From: Brachionus manjavacas
Lineage: Eukaryota > Rotifera > Eurotatoria > Ploima > Brachionidae
Direction of reading: 5' to 3'
Assembly (NCBI GenBank): GCA_019054805.1
Contig: JAHQIY010000002.1
Location: 1,178,001-1,242,000, forward strand
Length of the DNA: 64,000 bases
A program made the position numbers and the translations under genes. The notes under the pieces are model-generated. The model was not told the DNA's origin and did not search any database. It worked only from the letters and a program-made list of their open reading frames with translations. Each line of letters begins with the position of its first letter. Position 1 is the stretch's first letter. This document shows positions 1 through 11,786 of this stretch, in pieces.

Positions 1-1361
1 TTCCTGAAGTCAAATTTTACTTTTTCTAATGTTTTAAAATACAACTTGAAGTTCATGATCATATGATCAAAAATTAATTTATTAAAATCTTAAATAAAAA
101 TGAAGAAATTGTATTTTTTAAATTTTATAATATTAAATATAAAATGTTTATTATTTTAATTTTGAAAAAAATATTTTTTTCTATATTATTATTATTGATT
201 ATTCTAAAATAATTTTATAAAAATTTTAAAGCAAAATTTAAAATCCACATTGAGGTATCTCAATTACAGCTTTATATTACTGCGAAACAAAGTTAAAATT
301 ATATTGCAAAATTTAAAAATATTGATTTAGATTCAAATTTTACTTCAGATTTCATGTTTAATCATGTTTAATAAAGTTTTGTCATTTATTTTTGAAAAAC
401 AGATAAAAATTTGATTTGAAATTTAAATTTGATCATAAACTTCAATTTTTTCATCTATTAGGAGTATGTTTGTTTTTATTTTTGCTACTAATAAAATTGG
501 CATATCAAGTAAATCTCACTTAAAATTTGTAACTTCTTTTTTAACATAGATTAACGTAAAATAACAATAATTAAATTAAATTAGAAGTTTCTAGTCTAAT
601 TTTATTAAATTTCTTTCCAAATCCACAAACCTGAAATTTAAATAAAACAAGAAAACTAAGACCGGTTGGCTCGTTTTAAAACTGGATCATAAGTAAACTT
701 GCGGAATTTAACGTTATTTTACGTAAACCTACGAAAACAGAGTACATTTAGGATTTTGAAAACATTTATAAGGCAATAATTAAATCATTAGCATCTTAAA
801 ATATTTTTTAATAAAGTTTGACATTAGAAAAAAGGTCATTTATTGTTAGTTTTGGGACGAAATTGATAATTTATATCATTATTTCTGCCTACAGGCCTAA
901 TTTTTTGGACCTTTCAGCTAAAATTAAATTAAAAACCAGACAAAAATTAATTAAATTTTCGCATCAAATTTATTAATCATAAAATATGAATTAATTTTTA
1001 AAAGAGCTCAATATTTACGATAATCTAACGATAATGATAAAAAATTCATTTATTCTCAAAATTGATTTCTAATTGAATCTAAATTTTTTGAAATAATAAT
1101 TTAAATTAAATAAAGATAAGGAAACATTTAAATACATTCAAAACAATTAACAAATAATCCCTGTTTGATCATTTTAACTCTAAATTTTTTAGCTATAAAT
1201 CTACGTAGTAAATCTAAATTTTGATAAATACCAAATGAAAAATTCAATTTTTTAACAATTTTTATAAAAACAAACGATTCTTTAAGAAAAATTTTTGAAA
1301 ACACTAATTAATACCTAAAATAAAAAGATACATTTAAGATGCTTAAACATCCAAATAAGCT
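1..1361. other. AT-rich intergenic DNA, no gene seen
   Basis: All frames are broken by frequent stops and the stretch is dominated by A/T runs. I see no splice-bounded coding segment, RNA gene or clear repeat. The last few tens of bases are probably the 3' untranslated region of the minus-strand ubiquitin-like gene. Confidence 0.6.
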
Positions 1362-1682
1362 CTAGTTTTTAACATCCTGTAGTTGATCATCTTCAATGTC
1401 ATAATCGTCATCAGACGCACTAGGCGTTGATGTATTAGATGACGAAGTACTGGCTGACTGTAGCTTTAGAATCAGAACACTTTTGTCTTTAATTTGATAA
1501 TATGACAAAAAATGGCTATTTTTTAAACGTTTATTGCTGTATTCCAAACGCTGTTCTTCGATTATTGGACCGAAATTGTTCTTGGCAATCATGTCTTTTA
1601 AGTCTAATATGGTAAGCTCGTTTTCGTTCACCTCATACGTGGCCTCCATTTCGTTGTCGTCTCTTCTAATTGTTATTTTCAT
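1362..1682 (-). CDS. Ubiquitin-like domain protein, 106 aa
   Basis: Single-exon minus-strand ORF. Residues 1 to about 74 look like a ubiquitin fold: an N-terminal MKITIRR strand, a helix around LDLKDMIAKN, an EEQRLEY segment resembling the QQRL region of ubiquitin, and a closing SVLILKL strand. The tail (about 75-106) is Ser/Thr-rich, then acidic. It has no di-glycine end, so it is unlikely to be conjugated to targets; a ubiquitin-like adaptor or interaction domain is more likely. The ATG is preceded by a short AT-rich leader. Orthology was not recognised. The fold call is fairly sure, the specific role is unknown, and an extra upstream or downstream exon cannot be excluded. Confidence 0.7.
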   Translation of the reverse strand: MKITIRRDDNEMEATYEVNENELTILDLKDMIAKNNFGPIIEEQRLEYSNKRLKNSHFLSYYQIKDKSVLILKLQSASTSSSNTSTPSASDDDYDIEDDQLQDVKN

Positions 1683-1752
1683 CCTTTTTTCTGTCTAAAA
1701 AATCAAAAATTAAATTTTATCTTTGACAAAAATATATTTATATTTCCATGCT

Positions 1753-1908
1753 ATGTGTTTCAATAAAAATAAAGCAAAATGCTTGACTGAATACCAAGAA
1801 AGAGAAATTTTAGTTTTCCGTACTGAAATCAGAAACAAAATAGAAGAGGGAGAAATACAAAAAAGTGCTTTAAACAAATGGAAGAAAATTATAACAAATA
1901 ATGAATAG
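1753..1908 (+). CDS. Possible small ORF, 51 aa, unknown
   Basis: A 51-codon ORF starts with ATG about 70 bases from the start of the divergent ubiquitin-like gene. It encodes a Lys/Glu-rich, helix-prone peptide with a TEYQEREILVF segment. I recognise no family. It reads more like protein than the surrounding AT-rich frames, but it is short and has no independent support. It could be a real micro-gene, one exon of a larger gene, or chance. Confidence 0.25.
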   Translation: MCFNKNKAKCLTEYQEREILVFRTEIRNKIEEGEIQKSALNKWKKIITNNE

Positions 1909-4291
1909 AAATATTTATTGATTTTCTAAAAAATGAAAAAAACAGTGAATTTTGAAAAGAAAATTTATAATTTTATTATATAATTCAATGATTATAATTC
2001 TTTGAAGCTTTTTTTCAAATTTACCTCCTGCTTTGTCTCTTTTTACTTAAAAAAAGTTATAAAATTTTAGGAATTTTCTCAATAGTGAATAAAATTGATT
2101 TTTTAATCTATTTTAGGATCAAATTAACTAACGCGATACGCAAAATTATTTTTTTATTAATTTTTGGGATAAAAAATATTTCAGTATTATTTTCTGTCTG
2201 TAAATCAATATTTTTGCTCTCAAATTTCAAATAACTTCAAGTGCTTTAGATAAGAATTATTTTAAAATTTTGTTTAGATTTTTGCTCTCTATGACTTCTA
2301 AAATGAAGCATTTTGATTTAGAATATTTATTTTAAGAGAAAGAAATGAATTTAAAAATCCATTTAAGATCGTTTGATAACTATTTTTTAGTCTATTGAAT
2401 TACTCAGTTGATTTTTCTGAATTTTTTTTAAGGTTGACCAAATTCTCTCAAAATAATTCAATTATTTTATTATGATTTTTTTAATTTTACCCAGTATTCA
2501 TTGACATTTCTAATTCTACTCCTTAAAAAATTAAGGAAATATAGGAAATAAAGACCATTAAATGCGTCAATTATCTTATTTACTTGCATCAATAAAAGTT
2601 TGATCAATTTATTAGAAAATTTATTTTGCCTCAAAAAGCATTTAGAATTGAATGAGGCTAGAAAAATTAAGGAATCAATTATTATTTCTGATTAAATTAA
2701 TAAAATCAAAAAATTTGATTTCAAATATTTATTTCTGTATTTATTTTTATTGAATTGATAACTTTTTTTTTCATTTAGATTTTATTTAGGCAATGTTTTG
2801 TTAAAAGGCAAAGAAAAATTTTTTAAAATATTAAAATAAATTCGAAGACATTCTTTATTTTATTTTTCCTAGAAATTTAAACAAACATTTATTTCATAAT
2901 CATCTAGTTTTTTTAAAACAAAAAAAATGTTTAAATCTGTCAAATATCAAAATTAAAAGTTCTGAGATACTTTGTTTCACAACACCTTAAAATAAAAAGG
3001 ATTTAAAATAGAATGCATTGATCAGATTTTCTGGTTACAAGAAATTCTGATTAAAATCTTAAAAAGTTGAAATTAAAAAATAAAAATTTTATGAAAACTT
3101 TTATAAATAAATGTTTATTTCATAAATCACATTTGAAATTTTTTCTTTAAATGAATATTTAAGTTTTTGAAATATTCCAATATATCGAAAATTTTTTTTT
3201 GTTCTTTTGGTATTTTTGTCTATTTTTATTGTTCCATTTAAAATTTAAAGAAGAAATTTATAAAATTTATTTTGTCAAAGAGGTGACTTTACGGATAGAA
3301 GAAAATGAAATTAACTCAAAAGAGCTTCAAAGAAAGTCAAGATGATTTAGACTTCTTGAATGGCATATGGAATGCAAAACAGACTCTTAAAAGTTAAAAA
3401 TTCCTTCATAAAACTTAAACAATTTTTGAATTATTTTTTATTCTTTCAATTAACATGTTTTTCAAGTGATTATTTTTATTAATAATTTTTTTAAAAAAGG
3501 GTAAATAATTGAATTAATAAATGTTTAAGAAATAGTTTCTAAAATTTAGAAGATGAATGTCTTTGATTATTTATTAGATTACACTGCAATAATAACACTT
3601 AAACGACTTGACCACGTTTTGATTTTAAGGCAGTCGAACATGTTTTAGAAAATAAATAGTTAACTCTGTGTCTAATAAGAGCGATCGCTCAAAAAGAGAT
3701 GAGCGTTTCCCAATTGAAAAAAAATTTTGGTAACAAATCTTAATATTTTTAAAGTTAATTTTGAAAATTTATCTTGAGAAAATTTAAGTTTGGCAAACTT
3801 AATAAAAAACACAGTTTTATTAAATTAAAGACAATAGTTGAATTTTTAAACTAAGACTGTCTAATAGCTTAAACTTGTTTCTTAATATAATAAAGCAATT
3901 TTTGGTATATTTAACTATACCAATTTCTGAAGCTTCTTACCAAAGAAGTTTTTAGTGTTAAAATAGATCAAAATCTTGGGTAATAAATTGAATGACACCA
4001 AACCAAGTTTCAAATTTGCCAATTTGATTATTCAAAAAGAGGGTGTTAAGAATTTTGATCTTGAAGTAAAAAACGGAATTTTTTCCCTAATTGAAAGATC
4101 TGATTATAGATAAAACGGTGTAAGTAACTATTAATAATTTTTTTTTATTAATGAAATAAAATTTACCCCTCTAATCCCATTATGTAAAAAACAAACATTT
4201 ATTAAAAATAATTAATCAAAAACTTTTATTTTTAATAAAATAAAATATTTAAAATAAATCTTTAATAAAAAAAAATATATATTACCCTAAC
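1909..4291. other. AT-rich intergenic DNA
   Basis: I find no long ORF or convincing exon. A 30-codon ATG ORF around 3308-3400 (plus strand) is the only mildly protein-like stretch and is not supported enough to call. A 12-bp palindrome, GAGCGATCGCTC, lies near 3679. Otherwise the region is homopolymer-rich A/T sequence. Confidence 0.5.
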
Positions 4292-4356
4292 TTATGATCC
4301 TCTTCTCAGACGAGTTCCAAATATCTGCATTTCATTTCTGTCTACGCCATTAGAAC
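4292..4356 (-). CDS. Orphan terminal exon candidate, unknown gene
   Basis: On the minus strand a good acceptor (TTTCCTTGCCAG) is followed by two bases completing a codon, 20 sense codons and a TAA. The encoded C-terminus reads NGVDRNEMQIFGTRLRRGS. The base composition stands out from the AT-rich flanks, as true exons do here. I could not find a matching upstream exon ending in the required phase (one base left over) between here and the OSCP gene. It may belong to a gene with a distant exon, or be an exon relic. The plus strand is also partly open over the same bases, so strand is not certain. Confidence 0.35.
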
Positions 4357-5267
4357 CTGGCAAGGAAACAAAGAAAGTTAAATAACTTGAAGCTTAAACT
4401 TTATCTCTTTTAAAGCGCATTGCTGTCATATTTTATAAAATTGGACAAAAAAAATTTTCTTTTTGATAATTTAAAAGAACAAAAAAATTATCTAAAAATA
4501 ACTTCCAAACAGTTTCTTTAGTAAAATATTTTATTTATTTTTAAATAAATTATCAAAATGAATTCTTATAAACGGATTTTTTTAGTCTTTTTGGTCTAAA
4601 ATAATTTTTATTAAGCTAAAAAAGTTTTTAATAAGTATTTTTTTTTCTAAATTTTTAAAAATCAGAAAATATTTTATCAAAATTGTACTGAAGTTCACTA
4701 TCGTTTTGATTGTAATGATCTCACAAATATCATTTATCAAAAAATTTCCTTCAATGTTAAGTCGATATTTTCAAAATCAAGGCTATTTAAAATTGTCTCA
4801 AGAAAATACTTGATTAGTTCAAGCAAAAAATTTTGTTAAAAATCCAATTATGCTGAAGAGATTAAGAGGTTTTTGATAAAGTACAATAAAGTGAAGTTTA
4901 AAATTTAGAGGCCAAAAATTCAAATTTTCTTTATTTATTAAGTTATTTATTAACTTAAACTTTCTTATAAATTCATAGAAATTTCTAAAAAATGATTAAC
5001 CATCAAAGAACTAAAAAGTATTCAAATTTTTAGCAAGCTTTGTGTTTTTGTGTTTATTTTTTAAGGTATCACAATAGAGATTTTCTCATAAAATAACAAT
5101 AACTTTTCAAAATATAAACTGGAGATTTTGCTTTTCAAAAATAAAATTAGAATAAATTAAATAAAGGTTTAAATTAGTTTATTTTTGTAATATTTTATCT
5201 TTTTATATATTTTATTTTGTAAGTATTCCGGTCTTATTAATCTATTCGCTATTTCACTTTACGTGGC
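4357..5267. other. AT-rich intergenic DNA
   Basis: Nothing recognisable. It should include the 3' untranslated region of the OSCP gene at its right end. Confidence 0.5.
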
Positions 5268-6160
5268 TTACAAAGTCTCCTTGACTAAATTACTAAAGGT
5301 TTTTAATTTGGATGAAATAGACATATCGATGTATCGATCGCCCAATTCTACTACCATTCCACCAATTAATGATGGGTCAACTTTAGTCTCCAGTTGCAAA
5401 GTATTTCCCTTTTTAACAAATGTCTGCAAAACAGTCTGCAATTCTTTCATCTCATTAGCATCTAGTTGCTTGGCAGTTGTAACTTTGGCTTGAACTTCTC
5501 CTCTATGAGCTCTCATCAAAGTGGCAAAAGCCTTGGCAACACCTTGCAAACGCCCTAAGCGACCATTCTCAGCCAACACACCTTGATAATTTCATTAAGA
5601 CAAAGTTGTTTTTTTTTCTTCAAATTACTCAAAGTATTGACGGTAACTTTGTTAGCATTTCTCTTGACAGCCAGTTCATTAACTGCATCTTAACAATTTT
5701 AAATTTTAAATTTGTTTTAATTAAATATAAAATTACTTTGTCTTTGATCTTTAGTCAATAAAGGATTTCTCAACAGATCGTTCAAGCCTTTTTCTTTTGT
5801 AAAAATATCCTTTGAAAAAAAATTTTTTTGAATAATTTTTGGATTCTTCTGAATATTTTACCAAAATCGATTTGAAGTCTTTATCAACAGCATCGAGAGA
5901 TTTTTGTTTGATTGCCGCTGAATAAATGGCATGTGCATATCGACCCTCAAGACCGTACAATTGGATTGGCAAAGCCTTTAAGAACCAAAATTAATAAAAG
6001 TTTAAAAGTTTTTTGATATTAAATTTACGCTTCCACTAGCTTGAGGAGCAGAAGTTGAAAGACTTCTAATTTGTCCCTTAATGCATATAAACCATGTAAA
6101 AAAGAAAGAGTTTTTTCTTAAACTTACTCCGATGATTCCACAGATTCGACGGTTAGCCAT
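5268..6160 (-). CDS. ATP5PO: ATP synthase subunit O, mitochondrial (OSCP)
   Basis: Peripheral-stalk subunit that links F1 to Fo of mitochondrial ATP synthase. Six exons on the minus strand: 6128-6160, 6029-6076, 5862-5975, 5737-5809, 5629-5688 and 5268-5581. They sum to 642 bases, 213 aa, the same length as the human protein. The start [11 protein letters not shown] followed by a Ser/Arg-rich stretch fits a mitochondrial targeting peptide. The conserved [17 protein letters not shown] signature follows, then LLTKDQR, LAENGRL, AHRGEV and the C-terminal [20 protein letters not shown]. Introns are mostly about 50 bases. A naive long ORF reads through intron 3 and hides the real exon junction. No signs of decay. 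Identification is secure. Confidence 0.95.
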
Positions 6161-8622
6161 ATTGATCTATTGGATGCTAAATTTTTATCTAAAAAAATAA
6201 ATAAATTTTAAGCAAAGGTGCTATTTACAAAAGGTTCTTTATTCTCTATAATTTTGAATAGATTTTGAATTGCATGTTAATAAACATACGTTTAATTTAA
6301 AATTAATAATATATATTTCTTTGGCGTCTGTAGCGTCGAAGTTAGTTTTATAATTTTTAAAATTTTCAAAATGCATAGTTAAATATGAGCATTAGTATTG
6401 AGTTAAGCGTGTTTTGATTGCAATTCTCAGTGCAAAAGCTTGATTGCATATTTAATTTAAATTTATTTTATATTTTTAGTCTGATTAAAAAAGCAAAATA
6501 ATTTCGATAAAGTTATTTATATTGAATAGATAAAATTTGAATTATTAAAATTTTAGATTTATTTTTTAAAGATTCAAGTATACTTCAAAATAAGTTTCAG
6601 CATCATTAATCTAAAAATTTGCTCTACTATTAAAGTAAGACTCGTAAATTTTTTTTTCATGGATACAATTTTATTTTTGATAATTTATGTTTATCTTAAT
6701 CTAGATTTTTTCCTTTTTTCAAATTAATATACTTGGGCAATTTTGAAAACATTAGGAAGCTGTTTACTTAAGCTACAGGATATAAATTTAATCTAATAAT
6801 GAATTATAAACTAAATCTGATATGAAAAACATTTAGATTACAAAGAAGTTTTTATAGCAAGGGCGTAATTACTTAGTTTCTTGTTGATTTTATTTATCAA
6901 ACTAAAATTTAATAATTAAACTTTAATCAAATTTATACATCGCCTAGTCTCTGGTAGTTGTGATTGAGTGAGCGCAATTTTTAAAATGAAAATTTTATTT
7001 AATTAAAATAAAATCTTTTGTTATTTTGACATGATTTTTACCAGACATTAATTTATTAGATTATTGAGGTTAATTTATTAAATCCATATCTAATTAAATG
7101 ATATGTATAAAATGATAAATGTCTCGAATGATTTTTTATTTTATTTTTATCCTTCGTTTGAATTTAAAAAAAAATCGCTTCAAAATAAGATATAATCTAT
7201 CAACAAAAATATTGATATCATCAAACATTTTCATTGATTATTGATGGTTAAGTAACCTTAAATATTTGGTTGATTTATATTTTTTGTAAAGAACAACTCA
7301 GAGTTCTTCACTCATATGCTAAATTTTTAGTTAATTTAAGAGGGGTGTTTAAAATATTAAATAATTGTAATAATTAATTGAAAATTGTTTATTTTTTCAT
7401 TTTATCAATTTTAATTCTAGCTAAGCCTTTATTTTAATAAATCAAGCTTTTATTCTTTGTATTAAAGCTTAATCACCTATATAATAAAATAAAAACTTTT
7501 TCTAAATAATTTTAGCTGAAATTGTTTAAGTTTGTTGAAGTTAAATTTTCCATGGTTATTAAAAAAACTACAGCGTATATCAAACATTTTCAAGCAGAAT
7601 TTCTATGTGAACGAAACTAATTTTTTTATAACAATAATTTTTGACCCCAAATTTTGAGTTAAAATATTTTTAAGCAAAAATTAAAGAAATTAAGAGTAAT
7701 TCCGGATATAAGAGGCTAATTTTTTTCAATTTCATTCAATTTTTTTTTCGCTTAGCTAAAAAATATTCAAAATATTTTTTTTCAAGCCAAAACATATTTT
7801 ATTAAGACATTGAAGGGTATTTATTGTAGACTACGAATTTTAAATACGCATACGCAAAAAAAAATTTTTTTAATTTTGTCGATTTTTTTATTAATTTTTA
7901 GCATTTAATTTTAAAATAATGTTTAGACACATATTTTACAGTTTAAAATTTAAGTAAAAAAATATGTTTAGTAATTAAAAAAATTGTGTAGCACTGAACT
8001 GAAAATTTTAGTTTTATAAATATTTATTTAAAGGTTTCGGGTAGAATTTAAAAGAAATATAATTGAATCCTTTAGAAATCCAAAAAAAAATATTTTATTC
8101 AAAGCAGATGAAATAGATGAACCCAAAAATTTTGAATAAATAAACTGTCCACAGATTAGAAATTTAGGCTAGGATCTTCATCTTTAGAGATACAATCAAA
8201 ATTTAAGAATTCTAAAATTTTTAGTTTAAATTAGTTCACATTTTTTTGTCCATAAGCCTAAAGAAAAATTCTTAATTTGTAATTCATTTTCTTGATAAAT
8301 TAATTTCACTTTGTTCAAAGATAATATTGGATGTAAAATTAAAACTTTTTTTTTAATTTCGAAAAAAAATATATATAATTATAATAAACACTTAAAAGTG
8401 AACAACCAAATGGAAAAAATAGCGAAAGCCTACAATTTTTTAATAAGACGTGAGTTTTAACAATTTTTTTGCCAAAATCTAAAAACCTTTTGAAATTTTT
8501 TTATATCAACACAAAAAAGAAACTATAAATAATAAAGCATTTGCATTTAATTATAATTTACATTTTTGTTTTCAAGATATACTTGAATTTAAAAGTCTTT
8601 TTTGCCCAAATTTTAATAAATC
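6161..8622. other. AT-rich spacer between divergent ATP5PO and GPATCH11
   Basis: Contains the promoters of the minus-strand OSCP gene (left edge) and plus-strand GPATCH11 (right edge). I see no further exon, RNA gene or mobile element. Confidence 0.5.
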
Positions 8623-9891
8623 ATGTCACGAAAAAATCAACAAGAGCCAAGCAGCGGATCCGATGAAGACGATTACATGTCAGATAAAATACTAAACCAA
8701 ATGTAAGAATTTTTATTTAAATTTGCTTTTTTAATTTTATTCAAGAGAAGATACCCGTCCAGGTCTGGTATTTAACCGAGAAACAGCTCGTCGATATGAA
8801 ATTGAGAAAGCAGCCCAGTTAAAGAATAAACAAAATCGGCAATTGTCAGTCAAAGAATTAGAGGAACTTAGGCGCAAAGAGGGCATGGAAACTTCTGCCT
8901 TAAAGCCTGAAAACAAAGGCTTTAATCTCATGCTCAAAATGGGCTACAAATCCGGTGAAACTCTTGGAAAATCTAGCAATGAATCGCAGAGCAAACTGTT
9001 GGAACCAATTTCGATTCAGATAAAAACCGACCGTGAGGGTCTTGGACAAACTGCTATTAGAAAACAAAAACTGGAAGAAATTGAAAAATTAAGAGAAAAA
9101 TTTAAAGCTAGAAAAAGACAACAGGATGAGACAACCGAGCAATCTTACCTGAAATTCAAGAGAACAAAATTCAATTTGAGGAAATTGAGATACAATCTGC
9201 ACAAGTGTCAGCGTATTTGTTACCAGTTAGATTCCACCAAAGTATTTATAGTGATCAACAGAGAGATAGAAAATTAAATTTTTTTAAGGGTTTGAAAATG
9301 CCCGAAGTTACATGGTATTGGCCCTCTAATGTGCTGGCAGCTTTAAAGCAAAAAGATAAGGAAAGAATTGAGTCAGAAGGCGTTAAGTCTGAAAGTATAG
9401 TGACCAAAAATGAGTGTATTTATACAAAATCAGAGCTTGGAGACAGCTCGAACAAAGATTATAAGGAAAAAATTTTGGATAGACCAAAAAAGTCGGAAAA
9501 AGATTTGAAAAAAATTTACGAAGAAAGGTTAAAGATTTTTTTGGAAACTGAGAATAGTTCTGAGAGCCAAGAAGAATACTTCGAAGATAAAGAGTACAAT
9601 GAACAAGTTCGAATAGAAAAAGAGAGAAATGAGGCCGAAGACATGAGTGACATTGATGAGGACGAAAAAGACGAGGAAGAGGATGAAGAAGTTTTATTTT
9701 TTTCAAAATCAAAAATTTATTTTTGACCAAAATTTTAAAAGCTTATGGCCAACAAAATTGATTCCATATGCTGGTACTTGAGAGAAGAGCATTTGTATTG
9801 TGTTTGGTGCGCGTCCACTTTCAACGATGAGCAAGACATGCTGCTAAACTGTCCTGGTCCAAACGAAAAAGATCACGAAGACGAAGAGTAG
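8623..9891 (+). CDS. GPATCH11: G-patch domain-containing protein 11
   Basis: Four exons: 8623-8702, 8746-9241, 9289-9690 and 9742-9891; 1128 bases, 375 aa. The N-terminal block DTRPGLVFN and the G-patch ENKGFNLMLKMGYKSGETLG with EGLGQ match the GPATCH11/CCDC75 family. The C-terminal DUF4187 module is clear: CYQLDSTK, then PEVTWYWP, then YLREEHLYCVWC and LNCPGP. Human GPATCH11 is under 300 aa; the extra length here is a Lys/Glu/Asp-rich linker in exon 3. G-patch proteins commonly activate DEAH helicases in RNA processing; vertebrate GPATCH11 has been reported at kinetochores and in the nucleus. The exon 3 donor reads GTTTTA, weaker than its neighbours. Identification is strong, exact function here is inferred. 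Confidence 0.9.
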
Positions 9892-10619
9892 TATCTGTAG
9901 ACTGTAAATTAAAAATTAAAGAGCTGAACTTAAATTGTTTAATTATCTAAGGACTTAAAGTTCGGATTACGAGATATTTTCGTATTATGATTAGTTACCC
10001 TTTAGATTATTACTCTTTTGATTGTGGATCTTTTCGAGTAATTATTTTTTTTGTACGTAATTCGTTTTTGTGTTGAAATAAATTTATCTTCAAAAGAATA
10101 GAAATATCATCTTTTTAATCATTATTTAGCTTAAAAAAACTCGCCTAATTATGTGCCTAGAAAAGAATCTAGAACGTGACTCATTAGCTACCACCTAGGC
10201 GGTCCAAATTTGGCTCCTTTTAGCCAAAGCTTTGTCTCGAACAAATGGCGAAATAAAAAATTAGTCGATATTTTAAATTAAATTTTACTTTTTTTCTTGT
10301 TGAGACAAATTCAATTCAAATAGGTCGGTTTTATCACTATTGACATTAAGATAGATAAAAATTTAGCTCTTAAAATATTTGGTATTTATTTCCTTGTTGA
10401 ATAAAAAAATTATTTAGATAAAATGTAAAGATTTTTTGTTGCAAATAATTAATTTTTATTGAGGTAAAACAAAAACAAAAAAACATTCCAGGACTGATTA
10501 CAGGTTTTCTTCAAGTTAAATTTTTTATCTTTTGAATTTAATTCAATTATTTTTGTTTTATAATATTTAGATTATAAAATATGTAATATATTAAAAATTG
10601 GCAAATAATTAATTTTTAA
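9892..10619. other. Intergenic, 3'UTR of GPATCH11 and 5' region of FRS2-like gene
   Basis: No coding segment seen. A polyadenylation-like AATAAA lies around 10076-10081. The right part should hold the FRS2-like promoter and leader. Confidence 0.5.
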
Positions 10620-11786
10620 ATGGGTAATTGTTCACCGAACCGATTCGAATCCTATTCATCATCTTATTTTGATGTGTACAATGTAGACGCTCGCTTGTTC
10701 AAACACTCCAAGGGTCAAATTCAAGTGACCAACTATTTTCTGATACTCTACCAAAAAAACCAAGATTCCATAGAACAAATAAAGTGGCCATTGAACGGCG
10801 TGCGCCGCTACGGCTACTATAAGGACATATTTCTTTTTGAATCTGGCCGAAAATGTCCCACTGGCGAGGGCTTATTTGCATTCAAATGCAACAAGGCAAA
10901 GCGTTTGAATGACACATTGCACAAAGTTATACTTAACAATGCCCATAATTTGTGCAATTTGAACCACAATTGTTTTAGTTCGCCCAATGAGTCCAACACT
11001 TTGTCGGTGATATCTGTAATGAACACAACAGCGAGCACCAATGTGTCCAAAACGAATGAGCCAAGTCTTCCACAGAAAAAAACTCAGCCAAATTCAACAA
11101 ACAAAATTCAAGACTCGACCAATCCGACCAGCAAAAGCTCTGCGGGCACAGTACGCCATGATCCCGTAGAGCAGACGAGAAGCCCGGCGCCCAAAATCGC
11201 TGAGACCAAGTCGCCTTACTATGTCAACGATGTAAAAAGCCTGGTGCGTTTGCCACTTAGTTTGTCCTATACAAGCATGGACGTAAACTCGGTTAGTACA
11301 ACTGCTCATCCAAAAGAAGAAGGTGCTAAGAACAAAAGCTTCTATGTAAATATGGAAGATGTGAATCCGGACATTTTACACTTAGCTCGGAAGATAAACA
11401 TTGACTCAAGCGAAAGTTCGGCATCGTTAAACTCTAAAAATAAATTGACTGTGCCTAGTAGCTCTGGTACTTTGTATAAAAAGTTAAACTATGAAAAGTT
11501 TAAGAACGCTTTGTCATCGTCGTCTACTAAGCTAAATTACATTATTCCTGAGCGTTTGAAGATAAATTCCATCCAAGAAGCTAGCAACGAAAATCTTAAA
11601 GATTCCAAATTTGAAAATTTGTTTCCTAAAAAGAACGAGATCAATTGCAAAAATGAGGCTAAATCACTCGAGATAAGTCACATTGAGTATTGTGTTATTG
11701 ATCCGAAAAAAACTCCAGCAATCAAATCGAGTGCAAACTTGATCAAGCAGAAGCGTATGGAATATAGCCGCATGTCGACCAGATAA
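10620..11786 (+). CDS. FRS2: FRS2-like PTB docking protein
   Basis: Single-exon, 388 aa. It begins MGNCS: Gly2 fits an N-myristoylation signal and Cys4 could be palmitoylated, as in membrane-anchored FRS2. An IRS-type PTB domain spans about residues 15-115 with the family landmarks NGVRRYGYYKDIFLFESGR and GLFAFKCNKA. The rest is Ser/Thr-rich and disordered with YxN tyrosine motifs (YVND near residue 201, YVNM near 242) that suit GRB2 SH2 binding, plus LNYEK and LNYII motifs. The C-terminal EYCVIDPKKTPA resembles the conserved YAVID end of vertebrate FRS2/FRS3. Role: couples receptor tyrosine kinases, typically FGF receptors, to Ras/MAPK. DOK or IRS relatives are less likely because there is no PH domain. 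An upstream non-coding exon is possible. Confidence 0.88.
   Translation: MGNCSPNRFESYSSSYFDVYNVDARLFKHSKGQIQVTNYFLILYQKNQDSIEQIKWPLNGVRRYGYYKDIFLFESGRKCPTGEGLFAFKCNKAKRLNDTLHKVILNNAHNLCNLNHNCFSSPNESNTLSVISVMNTTASTNVSKTNEPSLPQKKTQPNSTNKIQDSTNPTSKSSAGTVRHDPVEQTRSPAPKIAETKSPYYVNDVKSLVRLPLSLSYTSMDVNSVSTTAHPKEEGAKNKSFYVNMEDVNPDILHLARKINIDSSESSASLNSKNKLTVPSSSGTLYKKLNYEKFKNALSSSSTKLNYIIPERLKINSIQEASNENLKDSKFENLFPKKNEINCKNEAKSLEISHIEYCVIDPKKTPAIKSSANLIKQKRMEYSRMSTR

Noticed and set aside
5751..5972. 73-aa minus-strand ORF inside ATP5PO
   Set aside because: Reads through a 52-base intron; splicing gives the conserved [18 protein letters not shown] sequence instead.
9205..9726. 173-aa continuous plus-strand ORF over GPATCH11 intron 2
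   Set aside because: It reads through an intron. Homology (CYQLDSTK joined to the YWP motif) requires splicing 9241 to 9289.
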